Virus record (IMG/VR): IMGVR_UViG_3300028908_000221
Span: 1-29,165 of that record
Direction: 5' to 3' (one strand)
Length of the DNA: 29,165 nt
Origin: a virus
Shown here piece after piece: positions 6,388 to 13,176 of the stretch. The first letter of the stretch is position 1; every line of letters begins with the position of its first letter. Position numbers and translations under genes: made by a program. The notes beneath the pieces are model-generated. The model was given only the letters and a program-made list of their open reading frames with translations. It did no database searches and was not told the DNA's origin.

Positions 6388-7314
6388 ATGCAAATAAATA
6401 AAATAGGAAATTCGCAAGGAAATCCGCAACTTCAAGATGGATACACCCGGATTGCTAACGAATTACTTGAAGCAATTTTGACCTTCCCGTTCTCAAAACG
6501 AGAGATCAAGGTAATTTTATATGTTATCCGATATAGTTATGGATACCATAAAAAATACACTATTGATAGTGCTGAAAAGATCGTAAATATAGCTAACAAC
6601 ACAGAGATTGATGAAGCAGATATATCTCGAACTATTAAAAAACTTGAATCTCAGAATGTTCTTGTTCGTGTTAATAAACATCTTGCGCTTAATAAACATT
6701 ATAGTGAGTGGAAAAAAATTGGTAAAACACCAACAAAAGAAAAAGATGGACAGTTGGTAAAACACCAAAAAGGGGTTGGTAAAACACCAAGAAAAAATTG
6801 GCAAAACACCAACAAAAAGTTGGTAAAATACCAAGAAGCACCTTTGACAAATGTAGATAAAATCAAACCTGCCGAGACCCCTAAAGAAAGTATTAAAGAA
6901 ATATATAAAGAAAATATAGAGAAAGAGAATATAGAGAAAGAAAAAAATCCGAAACCGAAACCAACCAAAAAGCAAATCCTAAAAGAGAAAATCCGTTATA
7001 ACGAAAGCGAAGGGCGTTTCGAGTCATTTCCGGAAGAGCTTATCAGTTATTTTCAAGCGAGGTACCCGGATATAGACGTGAAAAACGTATTAAAAACGAT
7101 GGAAAGCTGGATTTTTACGAAATTTATTCTTAAAGGCAAACATTCGCCTTACAGGGATTATGCCGCTGCGCTCGCTCGCTGGCTGGCAAAGGAAGAACAA
7201 CAATTGAAAAACCAAAAGGAGGTTGGCTATGTCAAAAATGGAATATCCCGATATGTCGGGATCACAAAGTCAGAAAAGCGGAATAAACAGTTCAAAGATG
7301 AATTCATTCCATGA
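6388..7314 (+). CDS. phage replisome organiser (lambda O-like initiator)
   Basis: This 308-aa protein is the replication initiator. The N-terminal winged helix (about 14-110) starts with the typical NPQLQDGYTRIANELLEAIL and continues REIKVILYVIRYSYG, followed by the segment ISRTIKKLESQNVLVRVNKH. The middle (about 111-200) is low-complexity and Lys/Asn/Glu-rich; its DNA carries the five iterons and an AT-rich stretch. The C-terminal domain (about 205-270) resembles the part of O-like proteins that contacts the helicase loader (FPEELISYFQARYPDIDV … YAAALARWLAKEE). The protein should bind the iterons in its own gene and recruit the DnaC-like protein encoded next. The SD is TGAGG, 8 nt before the ATG, directly behind a strong hairpin. 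The last 86 nt overlap the loader gene in another frame, so that stretch codes twice. Confidence 0.88.
   Translation: MQINKIGNSQGNPQLQDGYTRIANELLEAILTFPFSKREIKVILYVIRYSYGYHKKYTIDSAEKIVNIANNTEIDEADISRTIKKLESQNVLVRVNKHLALNKHYSEWKKIGKTPTKEKDGQLVKHQKGVGKTPRKNWQNTNKKLVKYQEAPLTNVDKIKPAETPKESIKEIYKENIEKENIEKEKNPKPKPTKKQILKEKIRYNESEGRFESFPEELISYFQARYPDIDVKNVLKTMESWIFTKFILKGKHSPYRDYAAALARWLAKEEQQLKNQKEVGYVKNGISRYVGITKSEKRNKQFKDEFIP
6719..6834 (+). repeat. five iterons (15-bp, dyad TTGGT-AAAAC-ACCAA)
   Basis: Copies lie at 6719-6733, 6754-6768, 6776-6790, 6798-6812 (one change, TTGGC) and 6820-6834 (one change, AAAAT). The last four are exactly 22 bp apart, about two helical turns, so they face the same side of the DNA; the first is 35 bp from the second. 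Each has inverted arms TTGGT/ACCAA. The spacing is not a multiple of three, so the same DNA word is read in different frames (IGKTP, QLVKHQ, VGKTP, NWQNTN, KLVKYQ). This shows that the DNA and not the protein sequence is conserved. Confidence 0.92.
6719..6945. other. probable origin of replication inside the initiator gene
   Basis: The iteron block (6719-6834) is followed by an AT-rich stretch (about 6880-6950) that contains two copies of AATATAGAGAAAG (6913-6925 and 6928-6940). Iterons next to an AT-rich unwinding region in the middle of the initiator gene is the layout of lambda ori within gene O. The initiator gene with a DnaC-like loader directly downstream completes the set. This is inferred from layout; activity is not shown. 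Confidence 0.8.
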
Positions 7315-7978
7315 TGATCTTGACAATGTAATAAAAAAAATAATGGATGTGCCAGAAGAGGAATTAAAAAAAATAAGAGACAAGTGGAATACGCATATTC
7401 GTGATTTACGGAATAAAAACAGAATTCTATTCCGTAACTTTGCAGAGCGCAACATCGGATTTCGGTATGTGGAAAAATTTAGCGAAGATAAAGTAAAAAA
7501 TAAGAAAGCAGTGGATACAATAATTTCGAACCTTGTCGGAAAGAAAAAAGGTGCTGTGATCATGGCAGATGTTGGAGTAGGCAAAACAATGGCACTTCTT
7601 TATATCGCAAAAAGAGTTACTGAGGAAGAAGGAGAAAGGTGTATTCAGAAACACTATCTTGAACTTGAAAGAGTGCCTGTATCGTATTTCTTTATGCCGA
7701 GGTTATTTGCTCTTTTGCACTCAGGAGGGATGCCACGACTTGAAAAATATGTGCTACTTGACGACTGGGGGCGTGAGTATGCAGAACCATTTGTGCTATC
7801 ACAGTTCGAGGCACTTATCGAAAAGATATATGCCTCAAAGCGTGGACTTGTTATTACGACTAATCTGTTGAAGGAAGAGTTTTATAACCGTCCTGGTTGG
7901 GAGAGGATTATTGACAGAGTGCGTGAGATGTGCTCCGTCCTGGTTTTATCTGGCAAATCGAGGAGAGCTATACAATAA
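7229..7978 (+). CDS. DnaC-like helicase-loader ATPase
   Basis: This 249-aa AAA+ protein of the DnaC/IstB/DnaI group would load the host replicative helicase at the phage origin. It shows a Walker A (ADVGVGKT, 113-120, with Ala for the first Gly), a Walker B (YVLLDD, 174-179), a sensor-1 region (VITTNL, 209-213) and Arg residues in ERIIDRVRE (about 225-233) that fit the Arg finger. The N-terminal 70 residues would contact helicase. The start at 7229 has AGGAGG (7217-7222) 6 nt upstream; the TTG at 7223 abuts the SD and is unlikely. The first 86 nt overlap the initiator gene in a different frame. A small hairpin (ATCCCGA/TCGGGAT with TATG loop, 7245-7262) lies just inside the gene. Confidence 0.9.
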   Translation: MSKMEYPDMSGSQSQKSGINSSKMNSFHDDLDNVIKKIMDVPEEELKKIRDKWNTHIRDLRNKNRILFRNFAERNIGFRYVEKFSEDKVKNKKAVDTIISNLVGKKKGAVIMADVGVGKTMALLYIAKRVTEEEGERCIQKHYLELERVPVSYFFMPRLFALLHSGGMPRLEKYVLLDDWGREYAEPFVLSQFEALIEKIYASKRGLVITTNLLKEEFYNRPGWERIIDRVREMCSVLVLSGKSRRAIQ

Positions 7979-7980
7979 CG

Positions 7981-8337
7981 ATGACAATAAATAGAGAACA
8001 ATTCTTAGAGCTTTATGAAATCATCGCAGAAGCCATGAATGAAAACGATCCTGTATTGGTTTTGAAAGCTGTTCTTAGGTATCTAAAAATTAAAACTCCC
8101 TCTAAAGAAGAAAAACCCTTTAATCATCCTATCTGTGATGTTTTCTTTTCATTGCATACACCGTTAGAGAGGATTTATGGATTCATCGAGTTTCTGCGAA
8201 AGAAAGGATTTCAATCATTCTTGCTTCCAGATGGCAAAATAGTGAGAACTGAAGCACCGGTTGAAGTTGTAAAAAAAATCGATACAACGTTTGGTATTCA
8301 AAGTATTGCAAAACTAAGGAGATGTAAAAATGACTAA
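7981..8337 (+). CDS. unknown early protein (118 aa)
   Basis: I do not recognise this family. It is a soluble mixed protein: a helical N-terminal half (REQFLELYEIIAEAMNEN) and a C-terminal part with PLERIYGFIEFLRKKGFQSF and a strand-loop-strand (FLLPDGKIVRTE). The ATG is 2 nt after the loader gene; AGGAG lies 15 nt upstream, which is long, so coupling to the loader gene probably matters. It overlaps the DUF1064 gene by 8 nt. Its place between helicase loader and nuclease suggests a role in replication. Confidence 0.7.
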   Translation: MTINREQFLELYEIIAEAMNENDPVLVLKAVLRYLKIKTPSKEEKPFNHPICDVFFSLHTPLERIYGFIEFLRKKGFQSFLLPDGKIVRTEAPVEVVKKIDTTFGIQSIAKLRRCKND

Positions 8338-8665
8338 ATACCACAGCGTAAAAGTAGAGGCAGATGGAAGGATTTTTGATAGCAAGATGGAACGGGATTA
8401 TTACATTTTTGAGCTCCTTCCTAAACTTCAAAGTGGAGAAATCGTAAAAATTCAATTCCAACCACGTTTCTTACTCCAGCCCGCTTTCTGGAAAAAAGGC
8501 AAAAGATATCGGGCTATTGAATATGTTGCGGATTTTAAAGTTGTATATAAGGACGGCCACAAGGAGATCATCGACGTGAAAGGCTTCCAAACTGCTGTGT
8601 TCCAGTTGAAGCGAAAGTTGTTTGAGTATAAATATAAAGATTTGGAATTGAAGGTGGTAAAATGA
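8330..8665 (+). CDS. DUF1064 protein, PD-(D/E)XK-type nuclease
   Basis: This 111-aa protein matches DUF1064 over its full length: KYHSVKVEADGRIFDSKMER, QFQPRFLLQP, YRAIEYVADFKV and IIDVKGFQT. The spacing of E21, D68 and D82-x-K84 fits the active site of PD-(D/E)XK / Holliday-junction-resolvase-like nucleases, the class to which this family is usually assigned. It could resolve branched replication intermediates before packaging, or act with the Bet protein. AAGGAG lies 8 nt before the ATG. Its stop overlaps the next start as ATGA. Confidence 0.88.
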   Translation: MTKYHSVKVEADGRIFDSKMERDYYIFELLPKLQSGEIVKIQFQPRFLLQPAFWKKGKRYRAIEYVADFKVVYKDGHKEIIDVKGFQTAVFQLKRKLFEYKYKDLELKVVK

Positions 8666-9267
8666 GTAAACAACAAATAATCGACCCGTATAAACCTTCT
8701 TTTACAAGATTATCGCTTAAACAGCTGAGGGAATTTTATAAGAATCTGTTTTTGAAATATCGGGATTTGCAGGCCAACATTCGTGTTCTCGTGGACGAAC
8801 GAGCGCACGCTTTATTGCAGAAAAAAGCATATGAAGAATACCAGGACACTGCACGTGAGATAGTTTATTATCTTCGTGCACATCCTGATTTTCGCACACT
8901 TTCTACGCCTGCAAAAATGGGCATTCAATTTCTGATTAAGACACAAGATATTTGGCACCGTAATTTAGAAGTTAGGAGGAATTACGAGGGGATTTACCGT
9001 TTGCTATGGATCGATCTGCTTCCACCTGCAGACAGAGAAGAAATCAAAAATTTTCTTGAGGGCAAAACGGCTCGGCATTGGAAATACCAAAATTGGGAAA
9101 TCGAAATAATGAAAGATTTTTCGCTATCTCATGTTGAGGTAGCATATAAAATAGGACGTTCCATTGCTGCGGTATGGTGGTATAGATACAAGCAATTGGG
9201 TTGGCGAAAGCATAAAGGTCAAGAGAATTTGCAAAAAAGAGCAAAAACCGAAAAAGCAAGAATCTAA
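8662..9267 (+). CDS. unknown protein with SANT/Myb-like C-terminal domain, last early gene
   Basis: The 201-aa protein is helical throughout. Its C-terminal third (about 138-178) reads WEIEIMKDFSLSHVEVAYKI then GRSIAAVWWYRYKQLGWRK, the pattern of SANT/Myb-like helix-turn-helix domains in phage proteins (W…E…L……EIA..LGRS..AV…..LG). The N-terminal two thirds contain a long charged helix (about 17-75) and an Arg-rich middle. It is the last gene before the noncoding leader and the late operon, the place where many phages carry a late-gene regulator or antiterminator. That role is only an inference. It starts in an ATGA overlap with the nuclease gene. Confidence 0.75.
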   Translation: MSKQQIIDPYKPSFTRLSLKQLREFYKNLFLKYRDLQANIRVLVDERAHALLQKKAYEEYQDTAREIVYYLRAHPDFRTLSTPAKMGIQFLIKTQDIWHRNLEVRRNYEGIYRLLWIDLLPPADREEIKNFLEGKTARHWKYQNWEIEIMKDFSLSHVEVAYKIGRSIAAVWWYRYKQLGWRKHKGQENLQKRAKTEKARI

Positions 9268-9380
9268 CAAGATTTCACAGCGATTTTCCTGTTTTTTTAT
9301 TTACATCCTTTGTGATTATGACATATTCTTATGATATGAAATGCATTTGGAGCGGAGTAGCTTCGTTAACTCGAAGTGAG

Positions 9381-9439
9381 GGACACAGGCACAAAAAGTT
9401 AGTTTGTTCCATAGGGGCAAGCCTGTTTACTAACTGTCC
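9381..9439 (+). ncRNA. candidate structured RNA with pseudoknot
   Basis: Four helices can form together. P1 is GGAC (9381-9384) with GTCC (9436-9439). P2 is AGTTAGT (9397-9403) with ACTAACT (9429-9435). P3 is TTGTTCC (9404-9410) with GGGGCAA (9414-9420), with two G:U pairs and an ATA loop. The strand left between P3 and P2 begins GCCTGT (9421-9426) and pairs exactly with ACAGGC (9385-9390), which makes a pseudoknot. Nearly all of the 59 nt is used. T5 follows at 9443-9447, so it could also act as a terminator. I do not recognise a known RNA class, and the strand is assumed from the transcription direction. Confidence 0.5.
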
Positions 9440-9471
9440 GCATTTTTCTACAAATTCACTCCCTTATCCTG

Positions 9472-9535
9472 CTTCCGCGTGCAGTTTCTTTTTATTTCCT
9501 CCTTTCCTGCACGCGGAAGGATCTGTTTTCGGAGG
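9472..9535 (+). promoter_or_regulatory. 13-bp hairpin with CCTCC loop ahead of the TerS ribosome site
   Basis: CTTCCGCGTGCAG (9472-9484) pairs perfectly with CTGCACGCGGAAG (9507-9519). The 22-nt loop is almost pure pyrimidine and contains CCTCC (9498-9502), the exact complement of the SD GGAGG (9531-9535) of the terminase small subunit gene. Pairing of loop and SD would hide the ribosome site. No T-run follows the stem, so it is not an ordinary terminator. A terminase recognition site is an alternative. Confidence 0.65.
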
Positions 9536-9541
9536 TAGTAA

Positions 9542-9970
9542 GTGAAAAAGAGAGTAAAAAGGAAACTCAGGAGATATAGTTTTGAAACGATTACAAAAGT
9601 ACTTGCGGATGTTGCGAATATTGGGGTTAATTATGCAGCGAAAAAGTGGCATATCCCTGTCTCTACAGTTGGGACATGGGTATCGAAGTATCCAGAAGAG
9701 TTTGAAAAGATAAAAAGTGAGGTGCGGGATTTATTTGTCGAAAAAGCAGCAGAAGTTGTGGACATTTATCTTGAGCATTTAAAAGATCCTGAGGTTGTTG
9801 CAAAAACATCTGCACGTGATAGCGCTATTATAATCGGTACAATGAGGGACAAATTATCCCTTGCACAGGGTGAACCAACAAATAGAGTAGAAATCAATGA
9901 TGACGGAGGCGCAGAAGGTGTCTTATGGGCAAGAGCGCAAGAAAATACTACGGAAGAAAGCAAAGAGTAA
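9542..9970 (+). CDS. terS: terminase small subunit
   Basis: This 142-aa DNA-recognition subunit of the packaging motor has a basic N-terminus (MKKRVKRKLRRYS), a homeodomain-like helix-turn-helix (about 13-50, VNYAAKKWHIPVSTVGTWVS), a helical oligomerisation region (about 55-105) and an acidic C-terminus that would contact the large subunit. The start is GTG at 9542 with GGAGG 6 nt upstream; that SD can pair with the loop of the hairpin just before it. Assignment rests on length, HTH and position directly before the large subunit. Confidence 0.85.
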   Translation: MKKRVKRKLRRYSFETITKVLADVANIGVNYAAKKWHIPVSTVGTWVSKYPEEFEKIKSEVRDLFVEKAAEVVDIYLEHLKDPEVVAKTSARDSAIIIGTMRDKLSLAQGEPTNRVEINDDGGAEGVLWARAQENTTEESKE

Positions 9971-11258
9971 TTTATTTTGGTTCTCTCGGGCCGTTTTGGG
10001 ATATGACTTACAGCCGTTCCACAAGGAATGGTGCGCAATACTGCAAACGGAATCCCGTATTCTCTTACTCGCACCGAGAGGCTCATACAAAAGTACGGTG
10101 GCTTCTGTTGCTTATCCGCTTTGGCTTCTTGTCAACAACAACAATTTCCGTATTCTTATCCGTTCGGGAACTGATAAACTTGCAAAATCATTTCTCCGGG
10201 AAATTAAGGGACATATCGAGCATAACGCACTTTTTCAATATCTTTTTGGCAATTGGAAGAGGAAAAGCACACATTGGAAGGAAATGTCAATTATCGTTCC
10301 GAGGAGTAAACGAATGAAAGAGGTTTCCATAGCGGTTGCAGGGATTGGATCCAATGTTGTATCCCAGCATTACGATGTGATAATCGACGACGATATCGTT
10401 ACGAGAAAAAATGTTGAGACTGCAGAAATGAGGGAAAAAGTAAAACGCGCTTGGCAAGAGGATTTCGGTTTGCTTCTCACACATGGGCAAAATGTTGTAA
10501 TCGGCACACGCTGGCACCCACGGGATTTATATGGTGAGATTTTGCAGAACCCGAGTTTCAACCGCATTCTATTCACGGCACACAAGGAAGACGGAAGTTT
10601 ACTTTTCCCAAAAGTGTTGAGCGAAGAGTTTCTAAATAAACAAAAGGCAATTATGGGAACTGCACTTTATAGGGCACAGTATGAGAACGACCCGAGTGCA
10701 TTTAAAAAAGGTGCAACGATGTTTAAGCGTGAGTGGTTCGGGATAGTGAGAGAATACCCGCACGACGGCAAAAAAGTGCGGTATTGGGATTTAGCGGGAA
10801 CAAAAAGCAGAAAATCAGATTTTACTGTCGGTGTGTTAATGACGGAAAAGGACGGCATATATTACATTGTCGATGTAAAAAAGCATAGGTTGTCGCCGAA
10901 AGAAAGCGAAGATTTAATAAGGCAAACTGCTGTTACTGATGGTGTTGAGACCACTATATATATTGAGCAGGAGCCAGGAAGTTCAGGAATTTACACAATA
11001 GATCATTTTCGTCGTTTTGTTCTTCCTGGCTTTGCTTTTTATCCGGACAAAAAGGACGTGTCGAAGGTTGTCAGAGCGCAGCCTCTTTCGGCAATGGCTG
11101 AAGCGGGGAATATCAAACTTGTCAAAGCGGATTGGAATAAAACATTCCTTGATGAAATCGAGATTTTTCCGAAAGGCGAACACGATGACCAAGTGGACGC
11201 CGCAAGCGGGGCGTTCCACTATTTAAGCGAGGGAGTAGCGAATGCTTATATTATATGA
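9918..11258 (+). CDS. terL: terminase large subunit (packaging ATPase and nuclease)
   Basis: This 446-aa motor protein pumps DNA into proheads and cuts it. The ATPase domain has a variant Walker A (APRGSYKST, 52-60) and Walker B (YDVIIDDD, 152-159). The RNase H-like nuclease domain begins with YWDLAGT (D291), then SDF (D301), and ends with HDDQVDAAS (D423/D424, D427). The start chosen is GTG at 9918, because GGAGG (9905-9909) lies 8 nt before it. ATG codons at 9897 and 9900 have no SD and would add six or seven residues. It overlaps terS by 53 nt. The stop overlaps an ATG of the portal gene (ATGA). Confidence 0.96.
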   Translation: MSYGQERKKILRKKAKSNLFWFSRAVLGYDLQPFHKEWCAILQTESRILLLAPRGSYKSTVASVAYPLWLLVNNNNFRILIRSGTDKLAKSFLREIKGHIEHNALFQYLFGNWKRKSTHWKEMSIIVPRSKRMKEVSIAVAGIGSNVVSQHYDVIIDDDIVTRKNVETAEMREKVKRAWQEDFGLLLTHGQNVVIGTRWHPRDLYGEILQNPSFNRILFTAHKEDGSLLFPKVLSEEFLNKQKAIMGTALYRAQYENDPSAFKKGATMFKREWFGIVREYPHDGKKVRYWDLAGTKSRKSDFTVGVLMTEKDGIYYIVDVKKHRLSPKESEDLIRQTAVTDGVETTIYIEQEPGSSGIYTIDHFRRFVLPGFAFYPDKKDVSKVVRAQPLSAMAEAGNIKLVKADWNKTFLDEIEIFPKGEHDDQVDAASGAFHYLSEGVANAYII

Positions 11259-11266
11259 GGCAAGAA

Positions 11267-13168
11267 ATGAATTTGAGTTTATTTAAGATGTTCAGATATA
11301 GAAGAAAAGGTTTTTCTTTAAGCGAATTAGCATATTTGCTTAGAAAGAATGCCAATTCGCCGATTTCAAATCCTGAGGAAGCAATAGAAAAATCGGCATG
11401 GGTATATGCCTGTGTTCGTGCTATTGCGACAAAGGTTTCAGCAATACCTTGGCAAATCAAGTTAAAAGATAAACGAAATGAAAAAGCAGAGGCGATAATA
11501 AAGAAGCCGAATCGTTTCTTTACAGATATTCAACTCTTTCAGATAATCCAGGCATGGAAAGAATTGCGAGGTATTGCATTTGTTTACGTCAATTATCCTT
11601 ATATAGAGATACTTGATACCGACTTAATGCAAATGACGCTAAGACCACTTTCCTACACATATTACAGAAATGGCATACCTGAAAAGCTCGATCCTGAAAA
11701 GGTCGTTTTCTTTCAAAACTTTAGCCCGTATGCAAAATTTCCTCCGCTCTCTACTCTTTCAGCTGCTATGAGCGGAGTGGAATTACAAGCACTTTCGGAG
11801 GCAGCAACAAGAGGAGTTTTAAAAAACGGTGCAGTTGTTCCGCTAGTGATGGAAACAGCGAAAGTGCTTACTTCGCAGCAAGTTGAAACTCTCCGAAAGG
11901 TATGGCAAGAACGTTATGGGGGAACAGAGAATGCAGGGCATACTCCGATTTTGCCTCCGGGTGTTACGGTAAAACAAATAGGACTTTCTCCAATTGATAT
12001 GGGTGTGTTATTATTCGAGAAAATGACGAAAAATAGGATTTCAACGGTTTTCGGGGTGCCACCTACACTCCTAAACGATACAGAACGGAGCGATTATGCT
12101 AAATCTAAAGTTGAAGAGCGCGTATTTACGAGAAATACAATTATCCCGAAATTGACACTTTTGCAAAGGGAGATTACGAATCGACTTCTTCCGCTTATTG
12201 GTGCAGAGGGATACGAATTTAAATTTGTGTGGGAGCAGTTGCCTGAACTTAAAGAAGATGAAAAACTGAAAGCAGAAACAGCACATACGTATATCATAGA
12301 CGGTGTAAAAACCATTAACGAGGTAAGGGCAGAAATAGGACTTCAACCAGTACCGTGGGGTGATTCTTGGTGGGGTCCGCTTAATCTCACGGAACTTGGG
12401 ACAGTAAAGGGAAACAGCAAGGATATAAACAAATTGATTGAATTGATTGCGAAAATGTATGTGGAAGAGAAAAGCAAAAAAACTGACCAGATCTGGAAAA
12501 ATTTCGTCGCGCATACAACACCGCAAGAAAACAAACTCGCAAAGGAACTAATGAAATTTTGGAAAAAACAGGAAAAATATGTGCTGGAAACCTTAAACTT
12601 GAAATTTGAATTTCCGAAAAGTTGGGATAAAGCGCTTGCTTCTTTGTTGAGAACATATTTACTCGCATTCATGCAACAAGCGGGCGATAGGCAGGCTGCG
12701 GAATTTGGAATCTCTTTTGATTTACAACGTCCCGAGATTATGCAGTGGTTAGAAAAAAAAGTAATGAAATCAGCTGTCCAGGTGAATGAAACAACAAAAA
12801 AGGACATTCTAAAGCAGTTACAGGAAGCGGAAGCTAACGGCGAGGGGATAAATGAGATGGCAGGACGCATAAAAAACCTGTTTGAGGAAACATACAAAAA
12901 CAGAGCGCAAACAGTGGCGAGAACGGAAGTGATAAGCGCGAATAATAAAGCTGGAATGGAAGCGGCAAAACAAGCGGGGATGCGATATAAGGTTTGGTTG
13001 ACAGCTCTTGACGAACGTACGAGGCCCTGGCACGCTGAAGCGGATGGGCGAACAGTCCCGATGGATGAACCTTTCATCATAAACGGTGAGGAGTTACAGT
13101 TTCCGGGCGACCCAAACGGAAGCCCTGAAAATATTATAAATTGCAGATGCACAATGACATATAAGTGA
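11267..13168 (+). CDS. portal protein fused to a MuF-type minor head protein
   Basis: This 633-aa protein is a fusion. The first 390 or so residues are an HK97-family portal (EKSAWVYACVRAIATKVSAI, GVPPTLLNDTERSDYA, LPLIGAEGYEFKFVWEQLPEL, INEVRAEIGLQPVPWGDSWW). A helical linker (about 395-495) leads to a Mu gpF-like domain with ARTEV (about 551-555), VWLTALDERTRPWHAEADG, the FPGDPNGSPENIINCRC motif and a C-terminal strand. The portal forms the DNA entry ring and MuF is an internal minor head protein; in most phages they are separate genes. Fusion fixes one MuF per portal subunit. TGAGG lies 6 nt before the ATG at 11267. The ATG at 11255, overlapping the terL stop, would add four residues and cannot be excluded. 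Confidence 0.93.
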   Translation: MNLSLFKMFRYRRKGFSLSELAYLLRKNANSPISNPEEAIEKSAWVYACVRAIATKVSAIPWQIKLKDKRNEKAEAIIKKPNRFFTDIQLFQIIQAWKELRGIAFVYVNYPYIEILDTDLMQMTLRPLSYTYYRNGIPEKLDPEKVVFFQNFSPYAKFPPLSTLSAAMSGVELQALSEAATRGVLKNGAVVPLVMETAKVLTSQQVETLRKVWQERYGGTENAGHTPILPPGVTVKQIGLSPIDMGVLLFEKMTKNRISTVFGVPPTLLNDTERSDYAKSKVEERVFTRNTIIPKLTLLQREITNRLLPLIGAEGYEFKFVWEQLPELKEDEKLKAETAHTYIIDGVKTINEVRAEIGLQPVPWGDSWWGPLNLTELGTVKGNSKDINKLIELIAKMYVEEKSKKTDQIWKNFVAHTTPQENKLAKELMKFWKKQEKYVLETLNLKFEFPKSWDKALASLLRTYLLAFMQQAGDRQAAEFGISFDLQRPEIMQWLEKKVMKSAVQVNETTKKDILKQLQEAEANGEGINEMAGRIKNLFEETYKNRAQTVARTEVISANNKAGMEAAKQAGMRYKVWLTALDERTRPWHAEADGRTVPMDEPFIINGEELQFPGDPNGSPENIINCRCTMTYK

Positions 13169-13176
13169 GGTGAAAA

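Larger units (their letters stand above)
9268..9541 (+). promoter_or_regulatory. structured noncoding leader between early and late genes
   Basis: This 274-bp gap is the only sizeable noncoding stretch in the rightward genes. It holds, in order: a weak ACAG/CTGT stem before a T7 run (about 9278-9298, possible early terminator); a poor promoter candidate with an extended -10 (TGATATGAA, 9332-9340) and TTGTGA 19 bp upstream; a small hairpin CTTCG/CGAAG (9361-9376); a pseudoknot-like element (9381-9439) followed by T5; and a 13-bp hairpin (9472-9519) before the TerS SD. No ORF here looks real. It may be a late-gene leader, a packaging (cos/pac) site next to TerS, or both. Confidence 0.6.

Noticed and set aside
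6880-6950. AT-rich low-complexity stretch as a separate repeat array or CRISPR
   Set aside because: The units are short and adjacent with no spacers. They are better explained as part of the origin next to the iterons.
9278-9298. Confident intrinsic terminator after the last early gene
   Set aside because: The T7 run is good but the stem before it (ACAG/CTGT) is only 4 bp, too weak to call as a separate feature.
9312-9545. Plus-strand open frame across the leader before terS
   Set aside because: It has no SD, and its sequence is explained by hairpin arms and pyrimidine runs. It overlaps the better-supported GTG start of terS.
9897-9917. ATG starts at 9897/9900 for the terminase large subunit
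   Set aside because: No SD lies before them, whereas GGAGG lies 8 nt before the GTG at 9918. A slightly longer protein remains possible.
12343-13152. Long open frame on the minus strand opposite the portal-MuF gene
   Set aside because: It is antisense to a well-recognised gene, its translation has no family resemblance, and it has no credible ribosome site. It is a shadow frame.
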